This document shows positions 5,829-13,664 of a DNA stretch of 14,624 bases, piece by piece. Under the pieces are notes generated by a model. The model was not told where the DNA came from, did not search any database, and saw nothing but the letters and a program-made list of their open reading frames with translations. Each line of letters begins with the position of its first letter. Position 1 is the first letter of the stretch. The DNA comes from an uncultured Angelakisella sp. (GTDB lineage: Bacteria; Bacillota; Clostridia; Oscillospirales; Ruminococcaceae): assembly GCA_910585525.1 (NCBI GenBank), contig CAJUFR010000053.1:1-14624 (forward strand), read 5' to 3'. The translations under genes and the position numbers were made by a program.

Positions 5829-7496
5829 CTAGCCCATATCCAGGCAGATATCCTTCCGGCCCTCTATCCGCCGGAACCGCCTTAAAAAACGCCAGGCCGC
5901 CCGGCTTTGGTCGTGGATGGCCCCGTGGGGCATCTCCTTCATCACCGTCACCGCCACCGGGACGGTGCCGTCCGCCTTGGGGTAGACCACCGTGGAAAAC
6001 CGCTCCCCCTGTTGGTACCCGGCCCCCCGGGGGTACTGGCTGGCGCTGTCCAGGGCGACGGCTTCCCCGGTGCAGCCGTTGGCCCGGAGGAGGGTGTCCA
6101 GCATCAGATTTTCCTCCGGGGCGGCGGCGGGGTCGTTGTCGCCGTAGCAGAACCAGGCAGGCAGCTCATAGCCGCCGGCGGTGAAGCCCGCCAGGACCTC
6201 CTCCATTTCGGGGCCGAAGCGGTCCGGCATGGCGGGGCTGTCCTCCCGCCGGAGGGCGAAGGTGTCCGCCCTGGGGGCGTTCCAGGGGGATATCCCGGCA
6301 AAGAGCCAGGGGTACCGGACCCCCGTCTCCCGGGCCATCATGCCGCCGTTGGAAAAGCCGGTGAGGTAGACCCTGGTGGTGTCGATGCGGTAATGCTCCG
6401 CCATGAACTGCACCATGGCGGGGAAAGCCGCTCCGTCCCGGTCCAAAAACCAGATATTCCCCGGGGAATCGGGGGAGACCAGGATGAACTCCCCGGTCTC
6501 GCCGGCCAGCCGGTCCCAGCCGTTTTTGGTGGTGAACATCCAGGCCGGTTCGCCCCGGCCGTGGACGGTGAACACCAGGGGCAGGCCCGCCGCCGCTTCC
6601 CGGTCCATCCTGGCGGGAAGGTGCACGAAAAAGTCGTAGTCGCTGTCGTTGGCGGTGACGGTGTGCCGGGTAAAGAGGGGGTGGTGGTAAAACTCCTCCC
6701 GATCGTGGATCCGATCAAGGGTGCCGTCGGGGCTGTTCTTCCAGCGGATGGCGTGGCTGAACAATTCCCCGGCGATCAGCCGGGTCAGTTCCGGGCCAGG
6801 CCGGGGCCCGCCGGAAAAGACAGCCACCTGGTGGGCGGGGCGCCCTTGGGGCTGCCACAGCCGGGCGGTCTGCCCGGCGATGGTGACCTCCGCCGGTTTG
6901 GCTCCCTCCTGTCGGGTGAAGTAGTCAACAGCCGGTTGGGTCTGCTCCTGGCTGCCCCACATCCAGAGGCAGACAGGGATATCCCGGTTCCTTTTCCGGT
7001 AGTCGCCGCCGACATTTTTCACCAGCCAGTGGCTGGAGGGCTGGTCCCCCGCCCGGAAGTCCGCAGGGGCGCCCTCCACCAGGGCAGTGGCGGCAAAGAG
7101 GTTGGGGCAGCGGACCAAGGCCCGCCCGGCAAAGGCGGCGCCCTGGCGGTAGCCCGCCAGGCAGATCATCGTTTCCCAGCACCAAAGCCCGCCCTGGCGG
7201 CCCCAGAGGGCTTTGCCGCTGCGGGTCTGGAAGCGGTTCCGGGTCTCAAGGTAGATATCCATCAGCAGGGTGTCGGGAAGGGCGTCCCAGCCCCCGGGGG
7301 CGGCGGGCATCACCAGGACGGCCCCCCGCTGCTGGGCAGCTTCCCGCCAGCCGGAGACCTCCGCAAAGCGGGCCAGGCTGTCCAGGCTGGCGGCGTCCTC
7401 CTCCGGGGCGCAGACATAGTAGGTCCTGACCGGGTCATAGCCCGCCAGGGTGGAGATATAGGAATAGATGGGGTGGCTGCACAGGATGTCGCTCAT
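5829..7496 (-). CDS. Two-domain alpha/beta hydrolase, PHB-depolymerase/feruloyl-esterase-like
   Basis: A 555-residue protein without signal peptide. The C-terminal half (about 275-545) is a complete alpha/beta hydrolase of the PHB depolymerase/LpqC esterase type: oxyanion-hole VHGRG (311-315), nucleophile elbow GFSNG (S382), YGDNDP (acid D453 or D455) and EMPHG (H524). The N-terminal half (about 1-230) looks like a second, degenerate hydrolase fold: its elbow position reads GYRQG (115-119), with arginine where serine is needed. The start was chosen because AAGGAG lies about 8 bases upstream of ATG 7496; longer in-frame starts would run through the divergent promoter region. It is paralogous to the hydrolase at 11862-13646 and divergent from the PrpR-like regulator, its likely controller. 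The ester substrate is unknown; polymer degradation is unlikely for a cytoplasmic protein. Confidence 0.85.
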   Translation of the reverse strand: MSDILCSHPIYSYISTLAGYDPVRTYYVCAPEEDAASLDSLARFAEVSGWREAAQQRGAVLVMPAAPGGWDALPDTLLMDIYLETRNRFQTRSGKALWGRQGGLWCWETMICLAGYRQGAAFAGRALVRCPNLFAATALVEGAPADFRAGDQPSSHWLVKNVGGDYRKRNRDIPVCLWMWGSQEQTQPAVDYFTRQEGAKPAEVTIAGQTARLWQPQGRPAHQVAVFSGGPRPGPELTRLIAGELFSHAIRWKNSPDGTLDRIHDREEFYHHPLFTRHTVTANDSDYDFFVHLPARMDREAAAGLPLVFTVHGRGEPAWMFTTKNGWDRLAGETGEFILVSPDSPGNIWFLDRDGAAFPAMVQFMAEHYRIDTTRVYLTGFSNGGMMARETGVRYPWLFAGISPWNAPRADTFALRREDSPAMPDRFGPEMEEVLAGFTAGGYELPAWFCYGDNDPAAAPEENLMLDTLLRANGCTGEAVALDSASQYPRGAGYQQGERFSTVVYPKADGTVPVAVTVMKEMPHGAIHDQSRAAWRFLRRFRRIEGRKDICLDMG

Positions 7497-7570
7497 AGGA
7501 TAGGCTCCTTCCGTGTGGATTTTATGGAAATAACAGATGCATTTTGCAACAGAAAACCAACGACGCTTTA

Positions 7571-7591
7571 TTATCAGACGAAAAATGATAA
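7571..7591. repeat. Inverted repeat in the hydrolase/regulator intergenic region
   Basis: TTATCA (7571-7576) and TGATAA (7586-7591) form a 6-bp inverted repeat with a 9-base spacer in an AT-rich stretch between the two divergent genes. It is a candidate operator for the adjacent regulator, with low confidence since short AT palindromes are common. Confidence 0.25.
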
Positions 7592-7634
7592 AATGGCGCC
7601 GTAGCATACAAGTGGTCTTAAAACCTGTCGCTAA

Positions 7635-7663
7635 TTGAAACGATCGGCCTGATATGTTATAAT
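7635..7663 (+). promoter_or_regulatory. Strong sigma-A promoter for the PrpR-like regulator gene
   Basis: TTGAAA (7635-7640), a 17-base spacer and a perfect TATAAT (7658-7663), preceded by TGT, giving an extended -10. Transcription should begin near 7670, on the perfect palindrome GATATATC (7666-7673), leaving a leader of about 35 bases before ATG 7705. Confidence 0.8.
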
Positions 7664-7704
7664 ATGATATATCGATGGATGAGATCAGACGGGAGGGATC
7701 AGGC

Positions 7705-9489
7705 ATGGCGCAGCCGGTCACCAGGATATTGGGGATCGCCCCCTACGACGGGATGCGGGCATCCCTGGAAAAGGTGGCGATGAACTACCCCAACGTGCAG
7801 TTCGACGCCTTTACCGGGGACATGGAGGACGGGGCGGAGATCGTCAAGCGGTACGGCACCGAGGACTACGACGCCATCATCTCCCGGGGCGGCACCGCCC
7901 AGCTGATACAGACCCTTACCGAGATACCGGTCATCTCCATCCGGCTGTCGGTCTACGACGTGCTGCGGGTCATCAAGATGGTGGAGAACTACTCCAGCCT
8001 TTACGCCGTGGTGGGCTTCCCCAGCATCACCGAGCCCGCCCATATCCTTTGCGACCTGCTGGGGTACGAACTGGACATCATCACCGTCCACAGCGCCGGG
8101 GAGGCGGAGACCGCCCTGGGGCGGCTGCGGCAGGGGGGCTACAAGATGGTGGTGAGCGATGTGGTGACCCACACCCTGGCCCTCCAGAACGGCATGACCG
8201 CCTTTCTCATCACCTCCGGGATGGAGAGCCTGCACACAGCCTTTGACGAGGCCATCCGCATCAGCGGCTATTTGCAGGAACTGCGGCGGGAGGTCCACTT
8301 CCTGCGCCGCATCGCCCGGGAGAGGGAGAGCAACACCGTGATCATGGACGCCAAGGGGGAGCTCTGCTACTCGGTGAAGGAGCGGCCGGAGGAGCGCCAG
8401 CTGGAACTGCTGCGCAAGCGCATCCCGGAGATACCCCCGGGGTCCCAGATCAAGTTTTACCAGAACGAGAGGGGGAGCCTGTACCAGATATCGGCCCGGG
8501 CCCCCCGGATCGCCCAGGAGCGGTATTACCTGTTCCGGTACGCCGTCACCCGAATCCCCCTGCGCTCCGACCGGCCCGGCATCCGGGCCCTGAGTTCCAT
8601 GGAGGTGACCCACCTGTCCGCCGGCAGCTTTTACAACATCAGCGGCGCCATGGGGGCGCTGGAGGACCAGCTGAACGCCGTGGCCGGAAGCTACCAGCCC
8701 CTGATGCTGCTGGGGGAGGCCGGGACGGCCAAGGAGCAGATCGCCCGGGCCGTCTACCTGCGCTCCCCCCGGACAAGGAGCCCCTTTGTCACGGTGGACT
8801 GCACCGTGGCCAGCGACAGGGAGTGGGACTTTCTCTTTGATCACTACGCCTCCCCCCTCAACGAGCGGGAGGGCACCGTCTTTTTCCGCCACGCCGAGGA
8901 GATGCCGGACCATTCCTGCTCCCGGCTGCTGGCCATCACCATGGAGACCAACCTGGTCAAGCGGATACGGCTCATCTTCTCCTACGACTGGACAGAGGAG
9001 GAGGTCATGCCGGACAAGGCCCGGCGGATCATCTCCAGGCTGGGGTGCTTTTGCCTCCAGCTGCCGGCGCTGCGCAGCCGCTCGGACGAGATATCCTCCC
9101 TGGCGGGGCTCTGCCTCAACGTCATCAACCAGGAGTTGGGCAAGCAGCTGGTGGGCTTTGAGCCCCGGGCCATGGAGCAGCTGCGAAGCTACCACTGGCC
9201 CAACAACTTCACCCAGTTCAAAAAGGTGCTGCTGGCCCTGGCCACCATCACCGATACCTCCTATATCCGCAGCGGCGACGTGGCAGAGGTGCTGGCCCGG
9301 GAGCGGGCCCTCCACCATCCCAAGGCTGCCCGGCAGCCCGCCGGCACCGGGCAGCCGGGCCGGACGCTGGAGCAGATCACCCTGGAGGCGGTCCGCCAGG
9401 CGGTGGACGCCTGCGGCGGCAACCAGACGATGGCGGCAAAGCAACTGGGCATCAGCCGGTCGACGCTGTGGCGGTACCTTAAAGGGTGA
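7705..9489 (+). CDS. PrpR_N-domain transcriptional regulator with degenerate AAA+ domain
   Basis: A 594-residue regulator. Residues about 6-185 resemble the PrpR_N sensor domain, which binds small ligands such as methylcitrate in PrpR. A short helical linker (about 188-206) and a PAS-like region (about 207-285) follow. Residues about 310-530 align with the sigma-54 activator AAA+ domain: the Walker A-like GEAGTAKE (337-344) keeps the lysine, but the GAFTGA sigma-54 loop is absent, and the Walker B position reads GTVFFRHAEEM (390-400) without the acidic pair. LPALRSRSDEI (453-463) and YHWPNN (496-501) are family landmarks. A Fis-type helix-turn-helix closes the protein (about 557-592, GGNQTMAAKQLGISRSTLWR). 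GGGAGGG lies 7 bases upstream of ATG 7705, which I prefer to ATG 7675. It is divergent from the first hydrolase, and its stop overlaps the convergent exchanger gene. Confidence 0.87.
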   Translation: MAQPVTRILGIAPYDGMRASLEKVAMNYPNVQFDAFTGDMEDGAEIVKRYGTEDYDAIISRGGTAQLIQTLTEIPVISIRLSVYDVLRVIKMVENYSSLYAVVGFPSITEPAHILCDLLGYELDIITVHSAGEAETALGRLRQGGYKMVVSDVVTHTLALQNGMTAFLITSGMESLHTAFDEAIRISGYLQELRREVHFLRRIARERESNTVIMDAKGELCYSVKERPEERQLELLRKRIPEIPPGSQIKFYQNERGSLYQISARAPRIAQERYYLFRYAVTRIPLRSDRPGIRALSSMEVTHLSAGSFYNISGAMGALEDQLNAVAGSYQPLMLLGEAGTAKEQIARAVYLRSPRTRSPFVTVDCTVASDREWDFLFDHYASPLNEREGTVFFRHAEEMPDHSCSRLLAITMETNLVKRIRLIFSYDWTEEEVMPDKARRIISRLGCFCLQLPALRSRSDEISSLAGLCLNVINQELGKQLVGFEPRAMEQLRSYHWPNNFTQFKKVLLALATITDTSYIRSGDVAEVLARERALHHPKAARQPAGTGQPGRTLEQITLEAVRQAVDACGGNQTMAAKQLGISRSTLWRYLKG

Positions 9490-10438
9490 ACTGGACGGCG
9501 CAGAAGGCGCCGTAGATCACCAGCAGCAGGATGCCCTGGAGCCGGTAAAGGCGGCCCTTTGCCAGGGCGGGAACGGTCAGCAGCAGCATCACCGCCAGCA
9601 TCACCGGAAGGTCCATCACCAGGGAGGCGTTGCGCCCGGCGATGGTGGCGCCCTGGGGGATGGCGAAGGGGGCCAGGGTGATGGAAACGCCGCTGACCAG
9701 CACCAGGTTGAAGAGGTTGGCCCCGATGATGTTGCCCAGGGAGAGGGCCCCGTGGCCCTTGACCAGGGCGGTGATGGCGGTGACCAGTTCCGGCAGGGAG
9801 GTCCCCAGGGCCACGAAGGTCAGGGCGATGACCGATTCCGGCACCCCCAGGGCCTGGGCGATGAGGGTGCCGTTGTCCACCAGCAGCCGTGCCCCCACGG
9901 CGATGAGCACCGAGCCCCCCGCCAGCCGCACCAGTTCCGCCAGGAGGGAGCCGGCAGCCTCCCCCTGCCCTGCGGCGGCGGTTTTTGGGCCGCCGGTCAT
10001 CTGCCGCACCGTCAGGAGCATGTACACAAGGAACATCCCCAGCAGGGCGATGCCGATGATCCGGCTGAAGTAGCCGGCGGTGTAGGCCACCCCGGCGTAG
10101 ACGGCGGCGGCGATGAAGAAGAAGGTGACAGGGGTGGAGAGGGCCTGGCGGTCCACCTTCCCCGGCCGGACGGCGATGGTGATGGCGGCGATAAGGGCGG
10201 TGTTGCAGATCACCGAGCCGATGGCGTTGCCGTAGGCGATCTCCCCGTGGCCGCTGAGGGCGGAGGTGGTGGAGACCATCACCTCCGGCAGGGTGGTGCC
10301 GATGGAGACCACCGTGGCCCCGATGAGCAGTTCCGGCAGGCGGAACCGGCGGGCGATGCCGGTGGCCCCGTCCACGAACCAGTCCCCGCCCTTGATGAGG
10401 CAGAGAAGTCCCAGGATAAACAACGTAACAGGTATCAT
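9479..10438 (-). CDS. CaCA-family cation/calcium:sodium (proton) antiporter, YrbG-like
   Basis: A 319-residue membrane protein with the two inverted alpha-repeats that define Ca2+/cation antiporters: GATVVSIGTTLPEVMVSTTS followed by GNAIGSVICN in the first half, and FVALGTSLPELVTAITALV followed by GNIIGANLFN in the second. The P-E residues of the GTSLPE motifs form the ion site in the family. About ten membrane segments are present, normal for YrbG-type proteins. AAAGGAG lies about 9 bases before the ATG. It is the last gene of the minus-strand run, 91 bases after the SLC13-type permease, with a large hairpin in between and no clear promoter of its own. Its final 11 bases overlap the end of the convergent regulator gene. 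Ca2+ specificity is inferred. Confidence 0.92.
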   Translation of the reverse strand: MIPVTLFILGLLCLIKGGDWFVDGATGIARRFRLPELLIGATVVSIGTTLPEVMVSTTSALSGHGEIAYGNAIGSVICNTALIAAITIAVRPGKVDRQALSTPVTFFFIAAAVYAGVAYTAGYFSRIIGIALLGMFLVYMLLTVRQMTGGPKTAAAGQGEAAGSLLAELVRLAGGSVLIAVGARLLVDNGTLIAQALGVPESVIALTFVALGTSLPELVTAITALVKGHGALSLGNIIGANLFNLVLVSGVSITLAPFAIPQGATIAGRNASLVMDLPVMLAVMLLLTVPALAKGRLYRLQGILLLVIYGAFCAVQFTL

Positions 10439-10469
10439 ATTTTTTTCTCCTTTGCGGGATACGGGATAA

Positions 10470-10510
10470 ACCGGGGGCCGGCGGCGGCTTGTTAGCCACC
10501 GGCCCCCGGT
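10470..10510 (-). terminator. GC-rich hairpin between permease and exchanger genes
   Basis: ACCGGGGGCCGG (10470-10481) pairs perfectly with CCGGCCCCCGGT (10499-10510), and an inner GGCT/AGCC pair extends the stem. On the minus strand it is followed only by a short TTTAT. It begins about 20 bases after the permease stop. It may be a leaky terminator that lowers expression of the downstream exchanger, or an mRNA stability element. Confidence 0.5.
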
Positions 10511-10529
10511 GAGTATTATGTTGCCCAGA

Positions 10530-11807
10530 TCACATGGGGAACATCACGACGGCGCCGATGGACATGGCGACGATGGTGATGATGTACATGGGGATGACGA
10601 ACTTCCAGAATTCGGAGAGTTTGTAGTTGCCCATCCCCATGATCATGGCGGGCAGGCCGTCCACCGGCAGGAAGCCGCCGGACCAGGCGCTGAGCACGAT
10701 GACGGCCGCCACGGCGGTGGGGTCAAAGCCGAGGCTGACGCAGGCGGCCACGGCGATGGGCCCAAAGACAAAGACCGAACCGATGCTGGCGCCGGTAAGG
10801 GTGGCGCAGGCGCTGGTGAGGAAAGCGAAGGCAAGCACCAGGACGAAGGGGCTGACAGAGGAGCCCAGGGTGGTGGCCACCGCCTCCCCCACCATGGCGG
10901 TGAAGCCGGTGTTAGCCAGGGAGGCGGCGACGCCGATGACGCCGGCCATCATCAGGATCAGGGGGGAGGCGATGCTGTTGCGGACCTCCTTAAAGTCCAG
11001 CGCGCCGATGAGGAAGAGGAAAGCGGTGGCAAGGCCGGGGACCAGGTAGCCGGCGTCCCCCAGCTTGCCCAGCAGCATCATGCCGGCCACGCTGAAGATC
11101 AGCGCCCCGTAGGTGCAGTTCTCCTTCCACTTGGGCATGGCGGCGGCCTGCTCCCCCTGGACGGCGCCGGCGGAAGCGGCGGCGATGGGGTGGTCAGGCA
11201 GCAGCCGGTAGCCGACCAGGGCCCAGACCAGGTAGGCGGCGGAGGCAAAGAAGCTGGTGATGGAAAGGTTGATCATGGGGAGGTTGGCCACGTTGGCGCC
11301 GGAACTTTCCAGCAGGGTGGAGACCAGGCCGAAGAAGAAGGCCACGTTGAAGGGGATCAGGGAGCGGCCGGTGGCGAAGCCCAGGGGCAGCAGGATACGG
11401 GAGGTGGGCAGTTCCTTGCTGTAGGGGATGGTGGAGACCAGGGTCAGCACCAGCACGTAGTAGGCGGTGTTGCCGCCGCCCAGCAGGCTGGCCCCGATCA
11501 TGATGAGCAGCAGCATCAGGACATAGCCCTTGAAGCCGCCCTTGTGGGCCATGTCCAGCATGGCGGACCGGATCTTTTCGATCATGCTGGTCTTTTGGAA
11601 GGCGGCCATGACGGCCATAAAGCCGGCGATCATGATGACGTTAGGATCGATGAAGCCCTGGAAGGCGTCCTGCACCGTGGCCATGCCGGTGACCACCAGC
11701 AGGGTGCAGGCGATCAGGGGCGGGGCGCCGAAGGCGAATCTGTCCGACATGATCATTCCGATCATCAAAATTACGATTGCCAGGGTGATGGTCATTTGGA
11801 TCGTCAT
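10530..11807 (-). CDS. SLC13-type (ion transporter superfamily) anion permease
   Basis: A 425-residue, very hydrophobic protein with about 11-12 membrane segments and two related halves. Landmarks are the early FIDPNVIMIAGFMAVMAAFQ, GASLLGGGNTAYYVLVLTLV and TSRILLPLGFATG in the first half, and TLTGASIGSVFVFGPIAVAA and SGGFLPVDGLPAMIMG in the second. These resemble the divalent-anion:sodium symporter (SLC13/DASS) branch of the ion transporter superfamily, which imports dicarboxylates and similar organic anions; a CitMHS or TRAP-large-subunit relative is the alternative. AAGGA lies about 9 bases upstream of the ATG. A promoter (11831-11859) lies in the 54-base gap after the upstream hydrolase gene. 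The position suggests it imports the substrate of the adjacent enzymes; the substrate itself is unknown. Confidence 0.87.
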   Translation of the reverse strand: MTIQMTITLAIVILMIGMIMSDRFAFGAPPLIACTLLVVTGMATVQDAFQGFIDPNVIMIAGFMAVMAAFQKTSMIEKIRSAMLDMAHKGGFKGYVLMLLLIMIGASLLGGGNTAYYVLVLTLVSTIPYSKELPTSRILLPLGFATGRSLIPFNVAFFFGLVSTLLESSGANVANLPMINLSITSFFASAAYLVWALVGYRLLPDHPIAAASAGAVQGEQAAAMPKWKENCTYGALIFSVAGMMLLGKLGDAGYLVPGLATAFLFLIGALDFKEVRNSIASPLILMMAGVIGVAASLANTGFTAMVGEAVATTLGSSVSPFVLVLAFAFLTSACATLTGASIGSVFVFGPIAVAACVSLGFDPTAVAAVIVLSAWSGGFLPVDGLPAMIMGMGNYKLSEFWKFVIPMYIITIVAMSIGAVVMFPM

Positions 11808-11830
11808 TTTGGTTGTCCTTCTTTCATTGT

Positions 11831-11859
11831 AGTTTAGCGATAGAATGTCCCCGTGTCAA
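11831..11859 (-). promoter_or_regulatory. Internal sigma-A type promoter for the permease gene
   Basis: On the minus strand a perfect TTGACA (complement of 11854-11859) and TAAACT (complement of 11831-11836) are separated by 17 bases, in the short gap between the second hydrolase gene and the permease gene. The -10 matches only four of six positions. The permease and exchanger may therefore also be transcribed independently of the upstream genes. Confidence 0.55.
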
Positions 11860-11861
11860 GG

Positions 11862-13646
11862 TCAAAGGCTGTACTTCAGGGAGCCGTCCGGCATCCGGGA
11901 GAAGTGCCGGATATACTGCCAGGCCAGTTGGATCTGGCGCAGGTCCAGGGCGTGGGGCATCCGCTTGGCCAGCACCATCTCCAGCAGGGGAGGCTGGCCC
12001 GGGTCCCCGCTATGCCAGCGGTGGTGGAGGAAACGCTGGTCATCGCCGTCGTAGAAGGTCTCGTCCGCCGCCAGGCCGGATTCGTGCCGGCTGTCGAAGG
12101 TCTCCCCCTCCGGGATGCCGTTGTACCGCTTCCAGAAGGAGAGGGTGTCCAGGGCGCTCATGGGGTCCTCCTCCCGGGTGATGGGCCATTTGCCGTCCAG
12201 CAGGCCCATGTTCTGGAACACCGGCATTTTGTAGTCCCGGGCGGCCTTCTTCCGGTCGGCCAGCAGCCGGACACGGGAGGGGTCGGTGCGGGGGCCGTTG
12301 GGGACGCTGGGGTTTCCGGGCAGCTTGCCGACACGGCTGGCCAGGTCGGTGAGGTACCCCCAGTGGAAGCCGTTGCAGGGGGCGGCGGCGGCAAACAGCT
12401 CCGGGTAGGCGGAGGCCAGGGAGTGGGTCATCATGCCGCCCATGGAAAAGCCGGTGACGTAGACCCGGCTCTCGTCGATGGCATAGGTCTCCTTCAGCCG
12501 CTCCAGCAGGGCCAGGATAAAGGCGTGGTCGCTGGGGAGGATGGGATCGTCCCAGATGTTCCACATCTTGTTCACCGCAGGTTTGGGGTAGACCACGATG
12601 AAGCCGTCCCGGTCGGCGATGTCGTGCCAGCCGCTCTGCTCGGCGCCGTAGAGGGGGACGCAGCCGATGCCGTGGAAGTAGAACACCAGGGGGACCTTCT
12701 CCCGGCTCCCCCGCAGACGGGGCGGGACATATTCGTACCAGGTGTGGGGGAAGTCGTTGTTCACCCCCAGGCTGCTGTCCAGAAGGTGGGGGATGAACCC
12801 CCGGGCGGCGAAGTCGGTGCGGGCCTGGTAGGTGCCGTAGGTGTCGTTGGTCCAGCGGCGGGTCTCGGAAAACAGGCTGTCCCAGGCCCGGGCCATCTCC
12901 TCCGCCGAAAGGGGCCGGGCGGACACCATGTGCCGGAGGGCGGGGTTGGCGGTGCTGGTATATACGGTGACCGTCCCTGTCTCCACCCCCTCCCCGGACC
13001 GGTTGACCCTGGCCAGGTACTGCTCCGCCTGTGGGTCCCTTCCGCAGAGCCAGGCCGCCTGGGGAGCACCCGCTCCCTCCGGGACACGGTACCCCTCCGG
13101 GGGCTGCGCCCCCAGCAGGATACCCGCCACGTGGGTGGGCCGCAGGGCGCTCATGGACAGGAGGAAGGCGGCGGTGTTCGGGGTCAGGGCGGCGTAGAAG
13201 ATCATGCCGATGAAGCCCCCCACCCGCCCCTTCCCGGCGGGCAGCGTCATAAAGCACCGGGAAAGGTAGTCCATGTCCTCCTCCAGGCCGCTGCCGGAGG
13301 TCCGCCAGCCCTGGGGGGAGGGATCGGGGAACACCAGGATAAAATGACGTTCCTCCGCCAGCTGTTCCAGCCCCAGGCGTTCCATGGCCTCCCGGGCGGT
13401 GGCCTCCTCCCTGTCGTCCCGCAGCACCATCAGCACCTGGCACTGTTTGGCGTCGGGGCAGCCGGAGGCGGGGACGTAGACCAGCATCTCCCGGTCCCCG
13501 CCGGACCGCGCCTCCAGGGCGTTTTCCATCTCCACCCGCTTTTCCGCCCTGCCCTTGACCTCCTCCCGGATCAGCTGCCCGCCAAAGGGGGAAAAGGAGG
13601 TGATCTCATTGAAGCGATCGATCATACAACACACGACCTTTCTCAT
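11862..13646 (-). CDS. Two-domain alpha/beta hydrolase, paralogue of the 5829-7496 esterase
   Basis: A 594-residue protein without signal peptide. The C-terminal half (about 300-585) is an intact PHB-depolymerase/feruloyl-esterase-like hydrolase: oxyanion-hole FHGIG (324-328), elbow GFSMGG (S401), a likely acid near GLLDGKW (D484) and RMPHALD (H564). The N-terminal half resembles the first hydrolase's N-terminal domain (ILVFPDPSPQGW at 103-114 parallels VLVMPAAPGGW there) and also lacks a catalytic serine; the elbow position reads GFIGM (144-148). It follows the VOC gene by 18 bases, so it is co-transcribed with it and the pdxA-like gene. The first ATG has a G-rich site only 2-3 bases away; ATG 13625 (MIDRFNEI), with AAAGG 12 bases upstream, is an alternative start. 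Overall esterase assignment is solid; the substrate is unknown. Confidence 0.85.
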   Translation of the reverse strand: MRKVVCCMIDRFNEITSFSPFGGQLIREEVKGRAEKRVEMENALEARSGGDREMLVYVPASGCPDAKQCQVLMVLRDDREEATAREAMERLGLEQLAEERHFILVFPDPSPQGWRTSGSGLEEDMDYLSRCFMTLPAGKGRVGGFIGMIFYAALTPNTAAFLLSMSALRPTHVAGILLGAQPPEGYRVPEGAGAPQAAWLCGRDPQAEQYLARVNRSGEGVETGTVTVYTSTANPALRHMVSARPLSAEEMARAWDSLFSETRRWTNDTYGTYQARTDFAARGFIPHLLDSSLGVNNDFPHTWYEYVPPRLRGSREKVPLVFYFHGIGCVPLYGAEQSGWHDIADRDGFIVVYPKPAVNKMWNIWDDPILPSDHAFILALLERLKETYAIDESRVYVTGFSMGGMMTHSLASAYPELFAAAAPCNGFHWGYLTDLASRVGKLPGNPSVPNGPRTDPSRVRLLADRKKAARDYKMPVFQNMGLLDGKWPITREEDPMSALDTLSFWKRYNGIPEGETFDSRHESGLAADETFYDGDDQRFLHHRWHSGDPGQPPLLEMVLAKRMPHALDLRQIQLAWQYIRHFSRMPDGSLKYSL

Positions 13647-13664
13647 GGCCCCCTGTCCGGGGAC

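Noticed and set aside
7546..7560. Sigma-54-like -24/-12 element on the minus strand upstream of the first hydrolase
   Set aside because: The GG and GC pairs are 9 bases apart instead of the strict 10, and the adjacent regulator lacks the GAFTGA sigma-54 contact.
10509..11837. Open plus-strand frame of 442 codons opposite the permease
   Set aside because: Low-complexity G/D/H/Q-rich translation antisense to a clear membrane protein.
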